A DNA stretch of 64,000 nucleotides from Roseateles sp. SL47. GTDB lineage: Bacteria; Pseudomonadota; Gammaproteobacteria; Burkholderiales; Burkholderiaceae_C. Shown piece by piece: positions 16,899 through 25,634 of the stretch. The notes beneath the pieces were generated by a model. That model made no database searches and was not told the origin of the DNA. It saw only the letters and a program-made list of their open reading frames with translations. A program made the translations under genes and the position numbers. The stretch lies in NCBI RefSeq assembly GCF_026625885.1, contig NZ_CP113068.1, positions 3,472,001 to 3,536,000 on the forward strand, read 5' to 3'. Position 1 is the first letter of the stretch. Every line of letters begins with the position of its first letter.

Positions 16899-18371
16899 TC
16901 AGGGCGAGATTTCTTCCAGCGCCTTGTCGGTCGTTTCAATCATCTTGATCGAGGCGAAGAGCCCAACGACGGTCGCTCCCGCGAACATCAAGAAGACGCT
17001 CGCTACGCCTTGGGCCGTGAGCATCATCCCGACCATCGCTGGCGCTGCGGCGGAGGCTGCCCGCAACCAGGAGGTCGCCAGCCCGGTGCCGATGGCCCGC
17101 ATGCGGGTCGGATAGATTTCCGGCGTGTAGAGGTACAGCAGCACGGTGGTCGTACCCATCACGGCATAGGCTGCGGAGGCGAAGAGGGCCACCGCCCACA
17201 CACTGTGCGCGCCATTTGCGACCAGGGCCAGAAGCAGCACGCCGGCGACGATGAAGCTGCCTGTGGCCCAACGACGTCGCCCGACCTTGTCGACCCACAT
17301 CGCGCAGGCGAAGACGGCGCAGACGCTCAGCACATTCGTCATAGAGGCCAGCCGCAGCGCGTCTTGCAGCGGCAGGTGGTAGACGGTCTTGTAGAGGGTG
17401 GGCAGCCAGTTGTTGATGCCGTTGGCGACGAAGTACGACGACGCCCACAGCACCCACACGATGAGCGTGCGAGGCCGATAGAGCGGCGAGAAGAGCTCTT
17501 TCCAGCCGGCCTTCTTCGTGGACTTCAGACCTGCGGCCAAGCGGAGCTCACGACTCTGCACCTTCTCTTTCTCGCGATTGACGTCAATCTGCCGATGCGG
17601 CGTGGCCGCCTCCAGCGAACTGATGACCCGGTCGGCGTCCTCCCAGCGGCCCTTGGACGCGAGCCAGCGCGGCGATTCGGGCAGGCGGGTCATGAACACC
17701 AAGACCAGCAGGCCAGGGATGCCGCCAACCAGGAACAGAAGCTCCCAACCGTAATGGGGGACCACAAACGCTCCCACCTGCGCCGCAGCCATCAGCCCCA
17801 ACGGGAAGATGAGCTCGTAAAGCACGAAGAAGCGCCCGCGGCCTTTGGACTGCGACATTTCGTTGATGTAGGTGGCGGCAACCGGCACCTCACCGCCCAC
17901 GCCAATGCCCTGCAGGAAGCGCAGCAGGAACAGCATCTGCACGCTGCCGGCGAACGCGCAGGCGATGCTCATGACGGACATCACCGCGACGGCGGTGGAA
18001 ACAGCCGGCACGCGCCCCCACTTTTCACCGAGCCAACCGAACAACAAGGCGCCGATGACCTGGCCGATGTAGCCAGCCGCGATGAGCAGGCCAACCTGAC
18101 CGGGGCTGAGGTGCCAGAGGCCCACGAGCACCGGCAAGACGAACGCCAGGCTGAGCGCGTCGAAGGCATCGAGGAACGTGGCGGTTCCCATAACGACGCG
18201 GGTCTTTGTGTGCCACCGGCAGAACGGCACGTTCTCGATGCGGAACAGCAGCTTCGCCGCTTTGAGCGCTGAGGGGGATGGCGTCTCGGTTGGGACGCTC
18301 GGCAAAGGCGCCGCTGCAGCTTCGCTCGAGTAACGAGCTCTGCCGGCGCCAGGGTTCATCGCTTCTTCCAT
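16899..18371 (-). CDS. MFS transporter, aromatic acid / sugar acid:H+ symporter type
   Basis: This 490-residue inner-membrane carrier has twelve transmembrane segments and a long cytosolic loop after helix 6 (about residues 245-300, Lys/Arg/Glu-rich). Family signatures are FLDAFDALSLAFVLP in helix 1, the RFLQGIGVGGEVPVA motif and YTPEIYPTRMRAIGTGL, which place it in the AAHS/SV2-like group that imports organic acids by proton symport. It begins 11 bases after the porin stop and precedes the Bug receptor by 40 bases, so the three are probably cotranscribed. The substrate is presumably an acid degraded by the DapA-like lyase (inference). Confidence 0.9.
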   Translation of the reverse strand: MEEAMNPGAGRARYSSEAAAAPLPSVPTETPSPSALKAAKLLFRIENVPFCRWHTKTRVVMGTATFLDAFDALSLAFVLPVLVGLWHLSPGQVGLLIAAGYIGQVIGALLFGWLGEKWGRVPAVSTAVAVMSVMSIACAFAGSVQMLFLLRFLQGIGVGGEVPVAATYINEMSQSKGRGRFFVLYELIFPLGLMAAAQVGAFVVPHYGWELLFLVGGIPGLLVLVFMTRLPESPRWLASKGRWEDADRVISSLEAATPHRQIDVNREKEKVQSRELRLAAGLKSTKKAGWKELFSPLYRPRTLIVWVLWASSYFVANGINNWLPTLYKTVYHLPLQDALRLASMTNVLSVCAVFACAMWVDKVGRRRWATGSFIVAGVLLLALVANGAHSVWAVALFASAAYAVMGTTTVLLYLYTPEIYPTRMRAIGTGLATSWLRAASAAAPAMVGMMLTAQGVASVFLMFAGATVVGLFASIKMIETTDKALEEISP

Positions 18372-18382
18372 GGGGACGGACC

Positions 18383-19486
18383 TCAGAAGTTATGTCGAAT
18401 GCCGCTTTCGAAGGCCGACGACTTTTGGCCTCCGAAATAGTTGACCGCAGCGGCGACGCCGCTCACCGCCGGACCGCCTGCAACGGAGAACGAAGCTCCG
18501 CCCTTGTTTGCTACGCGGGAGGCATGGGCGTAGACCGCAGTGCGCTTGGACAGATAGTGCACGTAGCCGGCACCAATCAAAGTCGCATCGTTCGCATTCA
18601 GGGCGGCGGTCGCCCCCTTCTGGTCGGCGCGAACGAAGGTGAACTTCAGGTCACCAAAACCCAGAGGAACCAACGCGGCAACGAGCGTGTTCGTGGTCTT
18701 GTCCGTGCCATAGCGCCACTGGCGTTGACCGACGCTCACTTTCACGACCTTGAAGTCGTAGGACGCGCCCCACACGCGGTCGATGAAGTCGCGGGCGGCA
18801 TTGGCGTTGCGCGTCGTGACCTGTGCAACGCCAACCATGAGTTGCTCACTGCGCCAGGCCAAGCGGCCGCCATCCGTCTTGGCGGAGCCAGCGCCAGCAG
18901 AGCCGCCTTCTCCTGCGCTCACGAGAAGCGAGCCATACACACCTGCGAGCCCGGTCGGCAGGAAGTACTGTGCCGTGTTTGCGATACGAAGCGTCGGGTT
19001 GAGCTGGTTCGCATCGGTGCTCACGCCGAAGGCTTGCCCAAGCGCCCGCGACGCGAAGACCGAGCGGAAGCTGTTGGCGCCGGCGATGCCCAGCGTGATG
19101 AACGGGTCCAGGTCGGACCAAAGTATGTGGGTCGGCGCCCAGTCACGTCCCAGCCGAATCTCTCCAAAGCGGTCATGAGCGAGACTGACAGTCGCTCGGC
19201 GGTCCCAGAACGGGGTGTTCACCGCGCCACTGTCGCTGAGGATGGTGCTGTCGAGATAGACGCCGGCGCTCAAGCCATCGCCGAGGGATTCTCGTGCCTG
19301 GACGACGAGTTTGCTGGTGGTGTTGGCACCACTCACCTCGGAGTCGATGCTGCCCAGCCGGGCATTCTTGACGTGGCGAACGCCGACGTCGACGGTGCCT
19401 GACAGCGCAACCAAAGTCTGCGCGTAGCACTGTCCGCCGACCATCCCAGCCACGGCCGCCAATGCGGCAACGGGGAATCGGAACAT
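18383..19486 (-). CDS. Gram-negative porin (Burkholderiales type)
   Basis: This 367-residue trimeric general porin has a signal peptide (MFRFPVAALAAVAGMVGG, cut after CYA), the mature start QTLVALSGTVDVGVRHV, the conserved GRDWAPTHIL/GLGxV-like strand (EIRLGRDW) and the DRRATVSLAHDRFGEIRLG segment. It ends SSAFESGIRHNF with the obligatory C-terminal Phe. It supplies outer-membrane entry for the same substrate as the neighbouring transporter. It is separated from the upstream lyase gene by 165 bases that contain a possible hairpin (GCACTGCA/TGCAGTGC, 19603-19638), so its expression may be partly independent. Confidence 0.92.
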   Translation of the reverse strand: MFRFPVAALAAVAGMVGGQCYAQTLVALSGTVDVGVRHVKNARLGSIDSEVSGANTTSKLVVQARESLGDGLSAGVYLDSTILSDSGAVNTPFWDRRATVSLAHDRFGEIRLGRDWAPTHILWSDLDPFITLGIAGANSFRSVFASRALGQAFGVSTDANQLNPTLRIANTAQYFLPTGLAGVYGSLLVSAGEGGSAGAGSAKTDGGRLAWRSEQLMVGVAQVTTRNANAARDFIDRVWGASYDFKVVKVSVGQRQWRYGTDKTTNTLVAALVPLGFGDLKFTFVRADQKGATAALNANDATLIGAGYVHYLSKRTAVYAHASRVANKGGASFSVAGGPAVSGVAAAVNYFGGQKSSAFESGIRHNF

Positions 19487-19651
19487 GTCTTGTCTCCTAT
19501 GCCGGCGTTCCTCGCCGGACGTGTAGGTTGCCGGGTGACCGAAGTGTTCTTCGCGCCACGGGGCGCCGGCGCGCCAAAGATGTCGGTTGTGAGCCACCGA
19601 CGGCACTGCAAGAGATGGCAAAGCCTCCCCTGCAGTGCTCAGGCTTCTCGC

Positions 19652-20575
19652 TTACTTGGCCAGACCAGCAGCGCGGAGGGCCGCTGCGATTTCCGTTCCG
19701 GCGCCTTCAGCCAGCGGCAGCAGCGGACTGCGGACCGTGGCGTGTTCCAGGATGCCGCGAGCCACCAGGCCGTGCTTCAGCGCGACGGTGCCTTCCATGT
19801 GGCTGCCGCGGTGGTAGACGTTCTTGGTCACGGGCAGTAGACGGTCGTGGATGGCACGAGCCTTGGCGTAGTCCTTGGCCTTGCCGGCGGCAATCAGTTC
19901 AATCAGCGGTTCAGGGGTCAGGCTGCCGTAGCCGACCAGCGCGCCGTCCACGTCGAACATGGTGTGCAGCAGGTACTCGTCGTGGCAGGTCAGGATTTGG
20001 AGGCCCGGCCGTTCCTTGCGGATGACAGGAATCTCGGTGTCCCAGCGCTTCATGTTGCGCACGCCGTTCTTCATCGCGAAGACGCCCGGGAGCGCAGCGA
20101 TTTCCAGCTGCGTCTTCAGGTTGTATGTGGCCTTGGTGGCATCCGGGTACTGGAACAAGATGAGCGGCAGGCCGCTGGCTTCGTAGATGGCCTTGTAGCG
20201 GTCTTGCGGCGCACCGTCCTGGTAGCCGAAGCGCAGCCAACCGTGGGACGGATACACCAGGCCCGCCGAGGCACCGGCCTTGACGGCGCGCTTGGCCTCT
20301 TCAGCCGCGACTTGCGTGCCTTCCAGCGTGATGCCGGCAATGATGGGCAGGCGGTCGCCCACGGATTCGCGGAAGGCTTCGATGACGCGCAGTTGCTCAT
20401 CACGCTCCAGGAAGGTGCCTTCGCCGGCGTGACCCAGGACGGTCAGGCCCTTGACGCCCTCGATGCTGCCAAGCCAGCTGCCGAGGCGCTGGATGGCTGC
20501 GTAGTCGACGGCGCCGTCGCGGGTGAAGGGGGTAACGGGTGCGGGCACGAGGCCGCGGAGGTCTGGGGCTTGCAT
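19652..20575 (-). CDS. Dihydrodipicolinate synthase-family lyase/aldolase
   Basis: This 307-residue class I aldolase-fold enzyme of the DapA/NAL family uses a Schiff-base lysine. Visible features: LVPAPVTPFTRDGAVDYAA at the start; GHAGEGTFLERDEQ in place of the usual GTTGE-STL loop; the LFQYPDATKATY region with the catalytic Tyr; FAMKNGVRN with the Schiff-base Lys; and GALVGYGSLTPEPL near the end. The changed GHAGEG loop means it is unlikely to be true DapA. Sugar-acid dehydratase or 2-oxo-acid aldolase activity fits better. It is first in the unit with porin, MFS carrier and Bug receptor, which suggests a catabolic role. The divergent LysR gene is the likely regulator. Confidence 0.88.
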   Translation of the reverse strand: MQAPDLRGLVPAPVTPFTRDGAVDYAAIQRLGSWLGSIEGVKGLTVLGHAGEGTFLERDEQLRVIEAFRESVGDRLPIIAGITLEGTQVAAEEAKRAVKAGASAGLVYPSHGWLRFGYQDGAPQDRYKAIYEASGLPLILFQYPDATKATYNLKTQLEIAALPGVFAMKNGVRNMKRWDTEIPVIRKERPGLQILTCHDEYLLHTMFDVDGALVGYGSLTPEPLIELIAAGKAKDYAKARAIHDRLLPVTKNVYHRGSHMEGTVALKHGLVARGILEHATVRSPLLPLAEGAGTEIAAALRAAGLAK

Positions 20576-20731
20576 GGATGTCTCCTGATATCGCAGTGCC
20601 GAGGGTTGGTGACTAACCTGGCCGTTTTCTCTCTGTGCGCGGCTTCGTGCCGGTTGCGGGATACGGTTCGGTTGGAGGGAATGTAGAAATCCCTCGACCA
20701 TCCGCCTAGCCACACGTCAGATGAATCAGCC

Positions 20732-20747
20732 ATGCCAGAATTGGCAT
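20732..20747. promoter_or_regulatory. Palindromic site, probable LysR binding site
   Basis: ATGCCA-GAAT-TGGCAT is a perfect inverted repeat with a 4-base centre. It lies 17 bases before the lysR start and 156 bases before the divergent lyase start. Its position favours autorepression of lysR and activation of the divergent operon. Confidence 0.6.
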
Positions 20748-20764
20748 ATCTCATGGAGGCACGC

Positions 20765-21679
20765 ATGAACATCGCGGCAGTACGCCTGTTCCTCGAGGTT
20801 GTCGAGGCTGGGAGTCTGAGCAAGGTGGCGGCACATCGGCAGACGGCCCAGTCGCACATCAGTCGACACATCACCGACTTTGAAACCGGCTTTGGCGGAC
20901 CACTGTTCCGGCGGACCGGGCGCGGGGTTGTCGTCACCGAGCTCGGCGCAAGGGTTGCCGCCAGGCTGCGTCCGTGGCTTCAGGAAACCGAGCAAATGGA
21001 ACTCGAGCTGAAGTCCGACTCCGGTCGCATCGTTGGGCGGGTGACGCTCGGCCTTATTCCGACCGCTGCCCATCCGCTCACCACCAGGCTGTTCGAGCGA
21101 TTGCAGCGGGAGCATCCTGGCATCTCGCTTGACCTGGTCGAAGCTCAGGGAACTGAACTCGATGCGCTCTTGGACAGTCGTTCGTTGGACCTCGCGGTGC
21201 TGTTCCGATTCAGCAAGCCCGCTGGCCGCGAGGAAAAGCTGCTATCGAGCGTCAGCACCTACTTGGTAAGTGCACCAGGCGACCCGCTCACACGGCAGCC
21301 GACCCTTCCATTCTCTCGGTTGAAGGGACTTCGTCTGGTGCTTCCTCGACGGCCAAGTCACTGGCGCAACGCGCTCGATGAGACGGCGCGAGGACTCGGA
21401 TTCCAGTTGGAGTCTGTGGCGGAAGCCGACTCACTGACGGTTCAGCGGACGCTGGTGGCCAACCAGCCCGGGCTGTACTCCATCCTCGGACCGTACTCCT
21501 TCGCGGATGACCTGCGTGCCGGGAGAGTGCAGGCGACCAAGCTCGTGAGACCGGACCTGATGCGCCACGTGACACTGGCTACGCCGCGGCACGGAAAGTT
21601 GACGCCGGCCTGCAAGGTCGCAGCGCAGACCATTCAGGCGCTTGTGAAGTCCTGGGGGAACCAGCTCTCGGAGCCTTGA
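20765..21679 (+). CDS. LysR-family transcriptional regulator
   Basis: This 304-residue LysR regulator has an N-terminal helix-turn-helix (MNIAAVRLFLEVVEAGSLSK, then AAHRQTAQSHISRHI) and a periplasmic-binding-like effector domain from about residue 90 (VTLGLIPTAAHPL to the end). The first helix of the recognition motif is normal, with AQSHISRHI in place of the common QPALSRQI. The ATG at 20765 is preceded by GGAGG (20755-20759). It is divergent from the lyase-porin-MFS-Bug unit and should activate it in response to the pathway acid. The effector cannot be named. Confidence 0.9.
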   Translation: MNIAAVRLFLEVVEAGSLSKVAAHRQTAQSHISRHITDFETGFGGPLFRRTGRGVVVTELGARVAARLRPWLQETEQMELELKSDSGRIVGRVTLGLIPTAAHPLTTRLFERLQREHPGISLDLVEAQGTELDALLDSRSLDLAVLFRFSKPAGREEKLLSSVSTYLVSAPGDPLTRQPTLPFSRLKGLRLVLPRRPSHWRNALDETARGLGFQLESVAEADSLTVQRTLVANQPGLYSILGPYSFADDLRAGRVQATKLVRPDLMRHVTLATPRHGKLTPACKVAAQTIQALVKSWGNQLSEP

Positions 21680-21835
21680 GCCTCCCACAATGTGCAAAGT
21701 CCGCTTCCGCTGGAGGCTGTGTGAACACCCTCCTTGGAATGCGCGCACTGCTGCCTGGTGTGGTGAGCCAGAGATTCATTGAATTTCTCTGGTTGTATGC
21801 CCCTCAGCCAAGGAGGGCGCGGGGCAGGGGGGAAC

Positions 21836-22447
21836 TCAGACGGGGTCCTGCGGCGCGGGGGCCACCGCATCGCTGGCGGCCTGCCCATGCCAGCGGCGCA
21901 AGGTCCGCTGGAAAAACAGGCTGTTGGGCAGTTGCAGGCTGGTGCCGCTGTGTTCGTCGCCGCTCTCCAGCAAGGTGGTGTAGACCAGATTGATTTCCAC
22001 CACGCGGCCTTTGACACCAGGCTTGTCGCCCGATTCCAGCAGTTCCACCACGTCGCCAATCCGGAACGACCGCGTGATGTAGATGAGCAGGGCGCAGAAC
22101 AGGTTGGACAGCACGCTCCAGGCCGCAAAGAAGGCCACGGCGCCGACGGTGGCGAACCCGGTGAAGGCGCCCCACAGCACCGCGCCGGACACCCCCAACC
22201 GCGCCAGCGCCCACAGCAGCGCGCACCCATACACCACCGCTGCCACGGTGCGCAGAAACAAGGCGGCCACCTTCACCGGCAGCGCATAGGCCTGGATCAG
22301 GCGGCGTGTGGCCAGATGCGCAATACGCATCACCAGCCAGGCGCCCGCACCGATGAGGGCGACTTCCGCCAGAGGCACCAGGATGTCCAGCCAGTCGGAC
22401 GCCCAATCGGGCAGAAAGTCGTGCAGGGTTTGGAACAACTTGTTCAT
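21836..22447 (-). CDS. MscS-family mechanosensitive ion channel (short form)
   Basis: This 203-residue inner-membrane channel has two to three transmembrane segments near the N terminus (LVPLAEVALIGAGAWLV; VAALFLRTVAAVVYGCALL) and the pore-lining helix LWGAFTGFATVGAVAFFAAW, rich in Gly and Ala. This leads into the beta domain IYITRSFRIGDVVELLESGD and GRVVEINLVYTTL. NSLFFQRTLRRW marks the end of the beta domain. The C-terminal alpha/beta cage of full-length MscS is absent. It is a short MscS-like member, probably protecting against hypo-osmotic shock. It stands alone and shows no operon partner. Confidence 0.87.
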   Translation of the reverse strand: MNKLFQTLHDFLPDWASDWLDILVPLAEVALIGAGAWLVMRIAHLATRRLIQAYALPVKVAALFLRTVAAVVYGCALLWALARLGVSGAVLWGAFTGFATVGAVAFFAAWSVLSNLFCALLIYITRSFRIGDVVELLESGDKPGVKGRVVEINLVYTTLLESGDEHSGTSLQLPNSLFFQRTLRRWHGQAASDAVAPAPQDPV

Positions 22448-22662
22448 GGAACTACTTCAGAAAGATCAAGCCAAGCTTACAAGCCGGCGGCGTAGTGTCG
22501 TTGCTGGCGCATCGATTGCGGTGCGAGGCCGCCTGTCCGAAAGTCACTTGGTTGGGTTCAGTGGGCCTGAGCGCGCACATCGGCACCGAGCGGCTTTGTC
22601 CACCCTGGCTTTTGTGCGGAAGCCAACACAAGCCGGCGCGCCGCAGGATCGTCGCCCGAGCA

Positions 22663-23224
22663 ACCCTGCCCTTCTCGCGAGATGGCAGCGCCGCCTGGGT
22701 GCTGATGGAAGGCGCCTTGATTCAGGACGATCAATGGCCGACGACCACCACGGGCAGCACGTCGCGCCTGACGCGGTTTGATCGCGCCTCGGGTGTGGCC
22801 CATGCGCAGTTTGTGTATCCGATCGACCCGGTGCAGGCGGCGCCGTCCCCGGCCGGCCAGTTCACGGTCAACGGACCCACGGAACTCCGGGCCTTGTCGG
22901 CCACCCGCTTCCTGGTGCTGGAGCGCAGCTTCTCGTTGGGGGGGCAATCAGGTGCGGCTCTACGAGATCGATGTCTCAAGTGCGACCAATGTGCTGTCTT
23001 CCAGCTCGCTGACCGGTGCGGTGCCGGTGAGCAAGCGGCTGGTGCTGAACTTCGAATCGCTGAAGGCCCCATTGGGTGGCATTGCCAATCTGGAGGGCAT
23101 CAGCTTCGGGCCGACGCTGGCCAATGGCAAACACAGCCTGGTGGTGGTCGCCGACGACAACTTCCCGACGGCGGATTCAGCGACGGATCGGAACCAGATC
23201 CTGGTCTTCGAAGTTCAGCCTTGA
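22663..23224 (+). pseudogene. Esterase-like-activity-of-phytase family remnant with frameshift
   Basis: About 188 codons encode the C-terminal half of a secreted protein of the 'esterase-like activity of phytase' family. One frame runs through LPFSRDGSAAWVLMEGAL and PTELRALSATRFLVLERSFS. The next frame continues NQVRLYEIDVSSATNV, NLEGISFGPTLANGKHSLV and VVADDNFPTADSA, the usual C-terminal region. The shift falls in a run of seven G (22938-22944); with six G the frames join. The N-terminal half and signal peptide are missing, so the gene is broken even if the run is a sequencing error. Confidence 0.75.
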
Positions 23225-23241
23225 TGCATGGACGGGGTGAC

Positions 23242-24363
23242 TCAGCGCACCAGGCGGCCGCCGTTGCCCAGCACCGCGAAGTCGACATAACGCGAGGGCG
23301 TCTGGCCCTTGCCGAAGGTCAGGCGGTGGCCGCCGACATCGGTCTCGAAACCACGGTCCATGGTCTCGGTGATGTTGGCGGCGGTGGGTGAAGCGGTGCG
23401 CTCGATGGCTTTGGTGAGTGCGCGTGCGGCAATGAAGCCTTCCAGCGAACGGGAGGACAGTTCCGTGTCCTTGGAGTTCTGGCGCAGGCGCAGGTATTCA
23501 CGCACCACTTCGCGGTCCTGACGGTCGTCGGTGGGGAGCACCACGGAGAAGGCAAAGCCGCGAGCGCGGTCCGGGCCGAGCTTGGTCAGCAGGGCCTGCA
23601 CGTCGATGATGGACATGCCGAAGAGACCGGCACGGCCGCCGGCCGCCTGATAGCGGGAGGTGAATTCGATGGCGGCGGCTGTGGTGGCGGCCAGGAAGAT
23701 CACGTCCGGTGCCTGCTTGACCATTTCAGCCACCGCGTTGCTCACCTCGGTGGTGTTGCGGGCATAACCCGACTGCGCCACCAGCGTGATGCCATAGGTC
23801 TTGGCAGAAGCCTGCGCGCCGGCCAGGGCGTCACGCCCCAGGCCGTCGTCCTGATAAACGACGCCCACCTTGGTGCGGCCCATTTCACCCAGTTGCTTGA
23901 ACAGGCGCTCCACCTCTTCGCGGTAGCTGGCCTTCACCGGATACATGTTGCGGGCGGTGATGATGCTGGTCGCGCCCGAGACGGCGCCGAACATCGACAC
24001 CCGGGTCTTCTCCAGCACGCCGTCCTGCTTGAGGGCTTCGAGGTTGGACGTGCCCACGGTGCCGATCATCGCGGCCGGGTTTTCCTGCTCGATCATCTCC
24101 TTGACCAGGCGCACGGTTTCTTCCGGCTTCTGCGCGTCGTCACGGAAGACGTATTTGATCTTCTGGCCGCGAATGCCGCCACGGGCGTTCACTTCATCCA
24201 GCCACAGCTTGGCGCCCGCGCGCATGGCCTTGCCGGTCACGGCCTGCGGGCCGGTGAAAGGCGCCACCTGACCGATGACGATGTCTGCAAAAGCGGCCGG
24301 AGCCGCCACCAGGCAGAGGAGGGCCACCAGACGGCGGGTAATGCGAGGGATGGCAGAGGTCAT
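23242..24363 (-). CDS. ABC transporter substrate-binding protein, LivK / Peripla_BP_6 type
   Basis: This 373-residue periplasmic binding protein resembles branched-chain amino acid receptors. It has a signal peptide (ITRRLVALLCLVAAPAAFA) followed by DIVIGQVAPFTGPQAVTG, the family opening. Further hallmarks are LDEVNARGGIRGQKI, AMIGTVGTSNLEAL and VGVVYQDDGLGRDAL. The C-terminal region DVGGHRLTFGKGQTPSRYVDF is typical of receptors with varied ligands. No permease or ATPase genes lie beside it, so its transporter partners are elsewhere or it serves as an orphan receptor. It is 259 bases downstream of the signal peptidase gene on the same strand. Confidence 0.9.
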   Translation of the reverse strand: MTSAIPRITRRLVALLCLVAAPAAFADIVIGQVAPFTGPQAVTGKAMRAGAKLWLDEVNARGGIRGQKIKYVFRDDAQKPEETVRLVKEMIEQENPAAMIGTVGTSNLEALKQDGVLEKTRVSMFGAVSGATSIITARNMYPVKASYREEVERLFKQLGEMGRTKVGVVYQDDGLGRDALAGAQASAKTYGITLVAQSGYARNTTEVSNAVAEMVKQAPDVIFLAATTAAAIEFTSRYQAAGGRAGLFGMSIIDVQALLTKLGPDRARGFAFSVVLPTDDRQDREVVREYLRLRQNSKDTELSSRSLEGFIAARALTKAIERTASPTAANITETMDRGFETDVGGHRLTFGKGQTPSRYVDFAVLGNGGRLVR

Positions 24364-24543
24364 GGTCGATGCAACTACGAGCGTACAGGTTCGGTGATTG
24401 TCATCACTGTGCCTGCTTTCGCGGCATCCGGACGGCAACAGGACGCCAATCCGTGCGAACGAATGCGCAAACGGCCTCAACGGCCACCCCCGCGTTTCGT
24501 TCCGACAACGAAAGGTTGCGAGATGTGAGGCGCTCGCCTGGGC

Positions 24544-24563
24544 TGCTACGTAGTGCTACGTAG
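24544..24563. repeat. Tandem 10-bp repeat with nested palindrome
   Basis: TGCTACGTAG occurs twice in direct tandem. Each copy contains the perfect palindrome CTACGTAG. It lies between the livK-like and signal peptidase genes, 180 bases before the livK-like start, and could be a regulator site. Confidence 0.55.
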
Positions 24564-24622
24564 TGGCTTCCCGTCATCTCCGCCCCTCTTGGCCAGCCCC
24601 TCCGCCATGGTGGGCGCTGCCG

Positions 24623-25291
24623 TCACCGTAGCGGCGAGCCGATGCGCTCCCATCGCGGCATCCAGTGGCCGGTGATGTCGGCGGACACCAGAATGCGGCG
24701 GGCCTGGCCGGTGATGAGATGGCGAGGTACCGGGCCGATGACCCGCGAATCGGCGCTGTTGTCCCGGTTGTCTCCCATCATGAAGTACTCATCGGTCGCC
24801 AGCTGCAGCGGCCCGAAATTCCGGCGTGCGGCGACGCCCGGGAGTTGCTGGACCACACGTTGTTGTGCTTGCACTGACTCCAGCTGGCGCAGGGCAGGCA
24901 GCTGGAGTCCGGGCGCCACCGTTTCTTCGGTCCAGGCGAGCGGCTGATAGCGGGCCGCTTCGCCGTTGATGATCAGGACGTCATCCCGCAGTTGCACTTG
25001 ATCCCCAGGCACCGCCACGATGCGCTTGATGAGGCGGGTGCCGTCCACCGGTGAGTGGAACACCACCACGTCGCCGCGCTGCGGGTCCGCCACCCGATGC
25101 AGCGATAGATCGGTGAGTGGAAGCTTCCAGTCGTAGGCCACGCGCTCCACGAATACGACATCCCCTTCGAGGATGGTCGGGCGCATGGAGCCGCTGGGCA
25201 CGGGATTCCAGTCGGCCACGGCTGTTCGCAGGAACAGGAAGCCCGCCATGAAGATCAGGAACCGACGATTGGAGCGCAGCCAGGTTTTCAT
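24623..25291 (-). CDS. lepB: Signal peptidase I
   Basis: This 222-residue inner-membrane serine protease (family S26) removes signal peptides from exported proteins. The N-terminal hydrophobic anchor is RFLIFMAGFLFLRTAVA. The catalytic Ser lies in NPVPSGSMRPT (residues about 30-40), the catalytic Lys in GTRLIKRIVAVPGD, and the conserved box E is MGDNRDNSADSRVIGPV. It is shorter than E. coli LepB (324 residues), with a single anchor, so it may be a secondary signal peptidase. The ATG at 25291 is the first residue before the anchor; an extended frame upstream has no transmembrane sense. It is not next to lepA or rnc, as the housekeeping gene would be. Confidence 0.92.
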   Translation of the reverse strand: MKTWLRSNRRFLIFMAGFLFLRTAVADWNPVPSGSMRPTILEGDVVFVERVAYDWKLPLTDLSLHRVADPQRGDVVVFHSPVDGTRLIKRIVAVPGDQVQLRDDVLIINGEAARYQPLAWTEETVAPGLQLPALRQLESVQAQQRVVQQLPGVAARRNFGPLQLATDEYFMMGDNRDNSADSRVIGPVPRHLITGQARRILVSADITGHWMPRWERIGSPLR

Positions 25292-25634
25292 GAGGGTGTT
25301 CGAGGTGGTTGCAGACGGACGGAAGTCTGGGTCCCGGCGGCCGCAGCGGCGAGGGGCGTGCGGCGAATGGCAGCCGGCCTGGATGGATGGCGGGTGGTCC
25401 GCCCCGCGTCGAAGCCAAAGCAGGGGACAGCCCGACGTCACCAGTCTCGCGAACTGGCAACCAGTTGTTGTGTCCTCGCTTGCGGCTTCATCCGGTGGCG
25501 GATGCCGTGCACCGTCTCAAAAGCGCCATCGCTATCATGAAAGCGCTTTCTCATGCGGTACGCAACTGGTTTCAAGCTGGTGGGCACGGCCCCACAAACC
25601 TCCACAGAATCGCGCGGTTTTCGAGAGGAACATC

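Noticed and set aside
16626..18272. 548-codon open frame antisense to the MFS symporter
   Set aside because: Composition (Gln/His/Arg-rich) is that of an antisense shadow of a membrane protein gene.
19603..19638. Stem-loop GCACTGCA/TGCAGTGC between the lyase and porin genes as a terminator
   Set aside because: There is no T run and the loop is 20 bases; it may be an attenuator or processing site but cannot be called a terminator.
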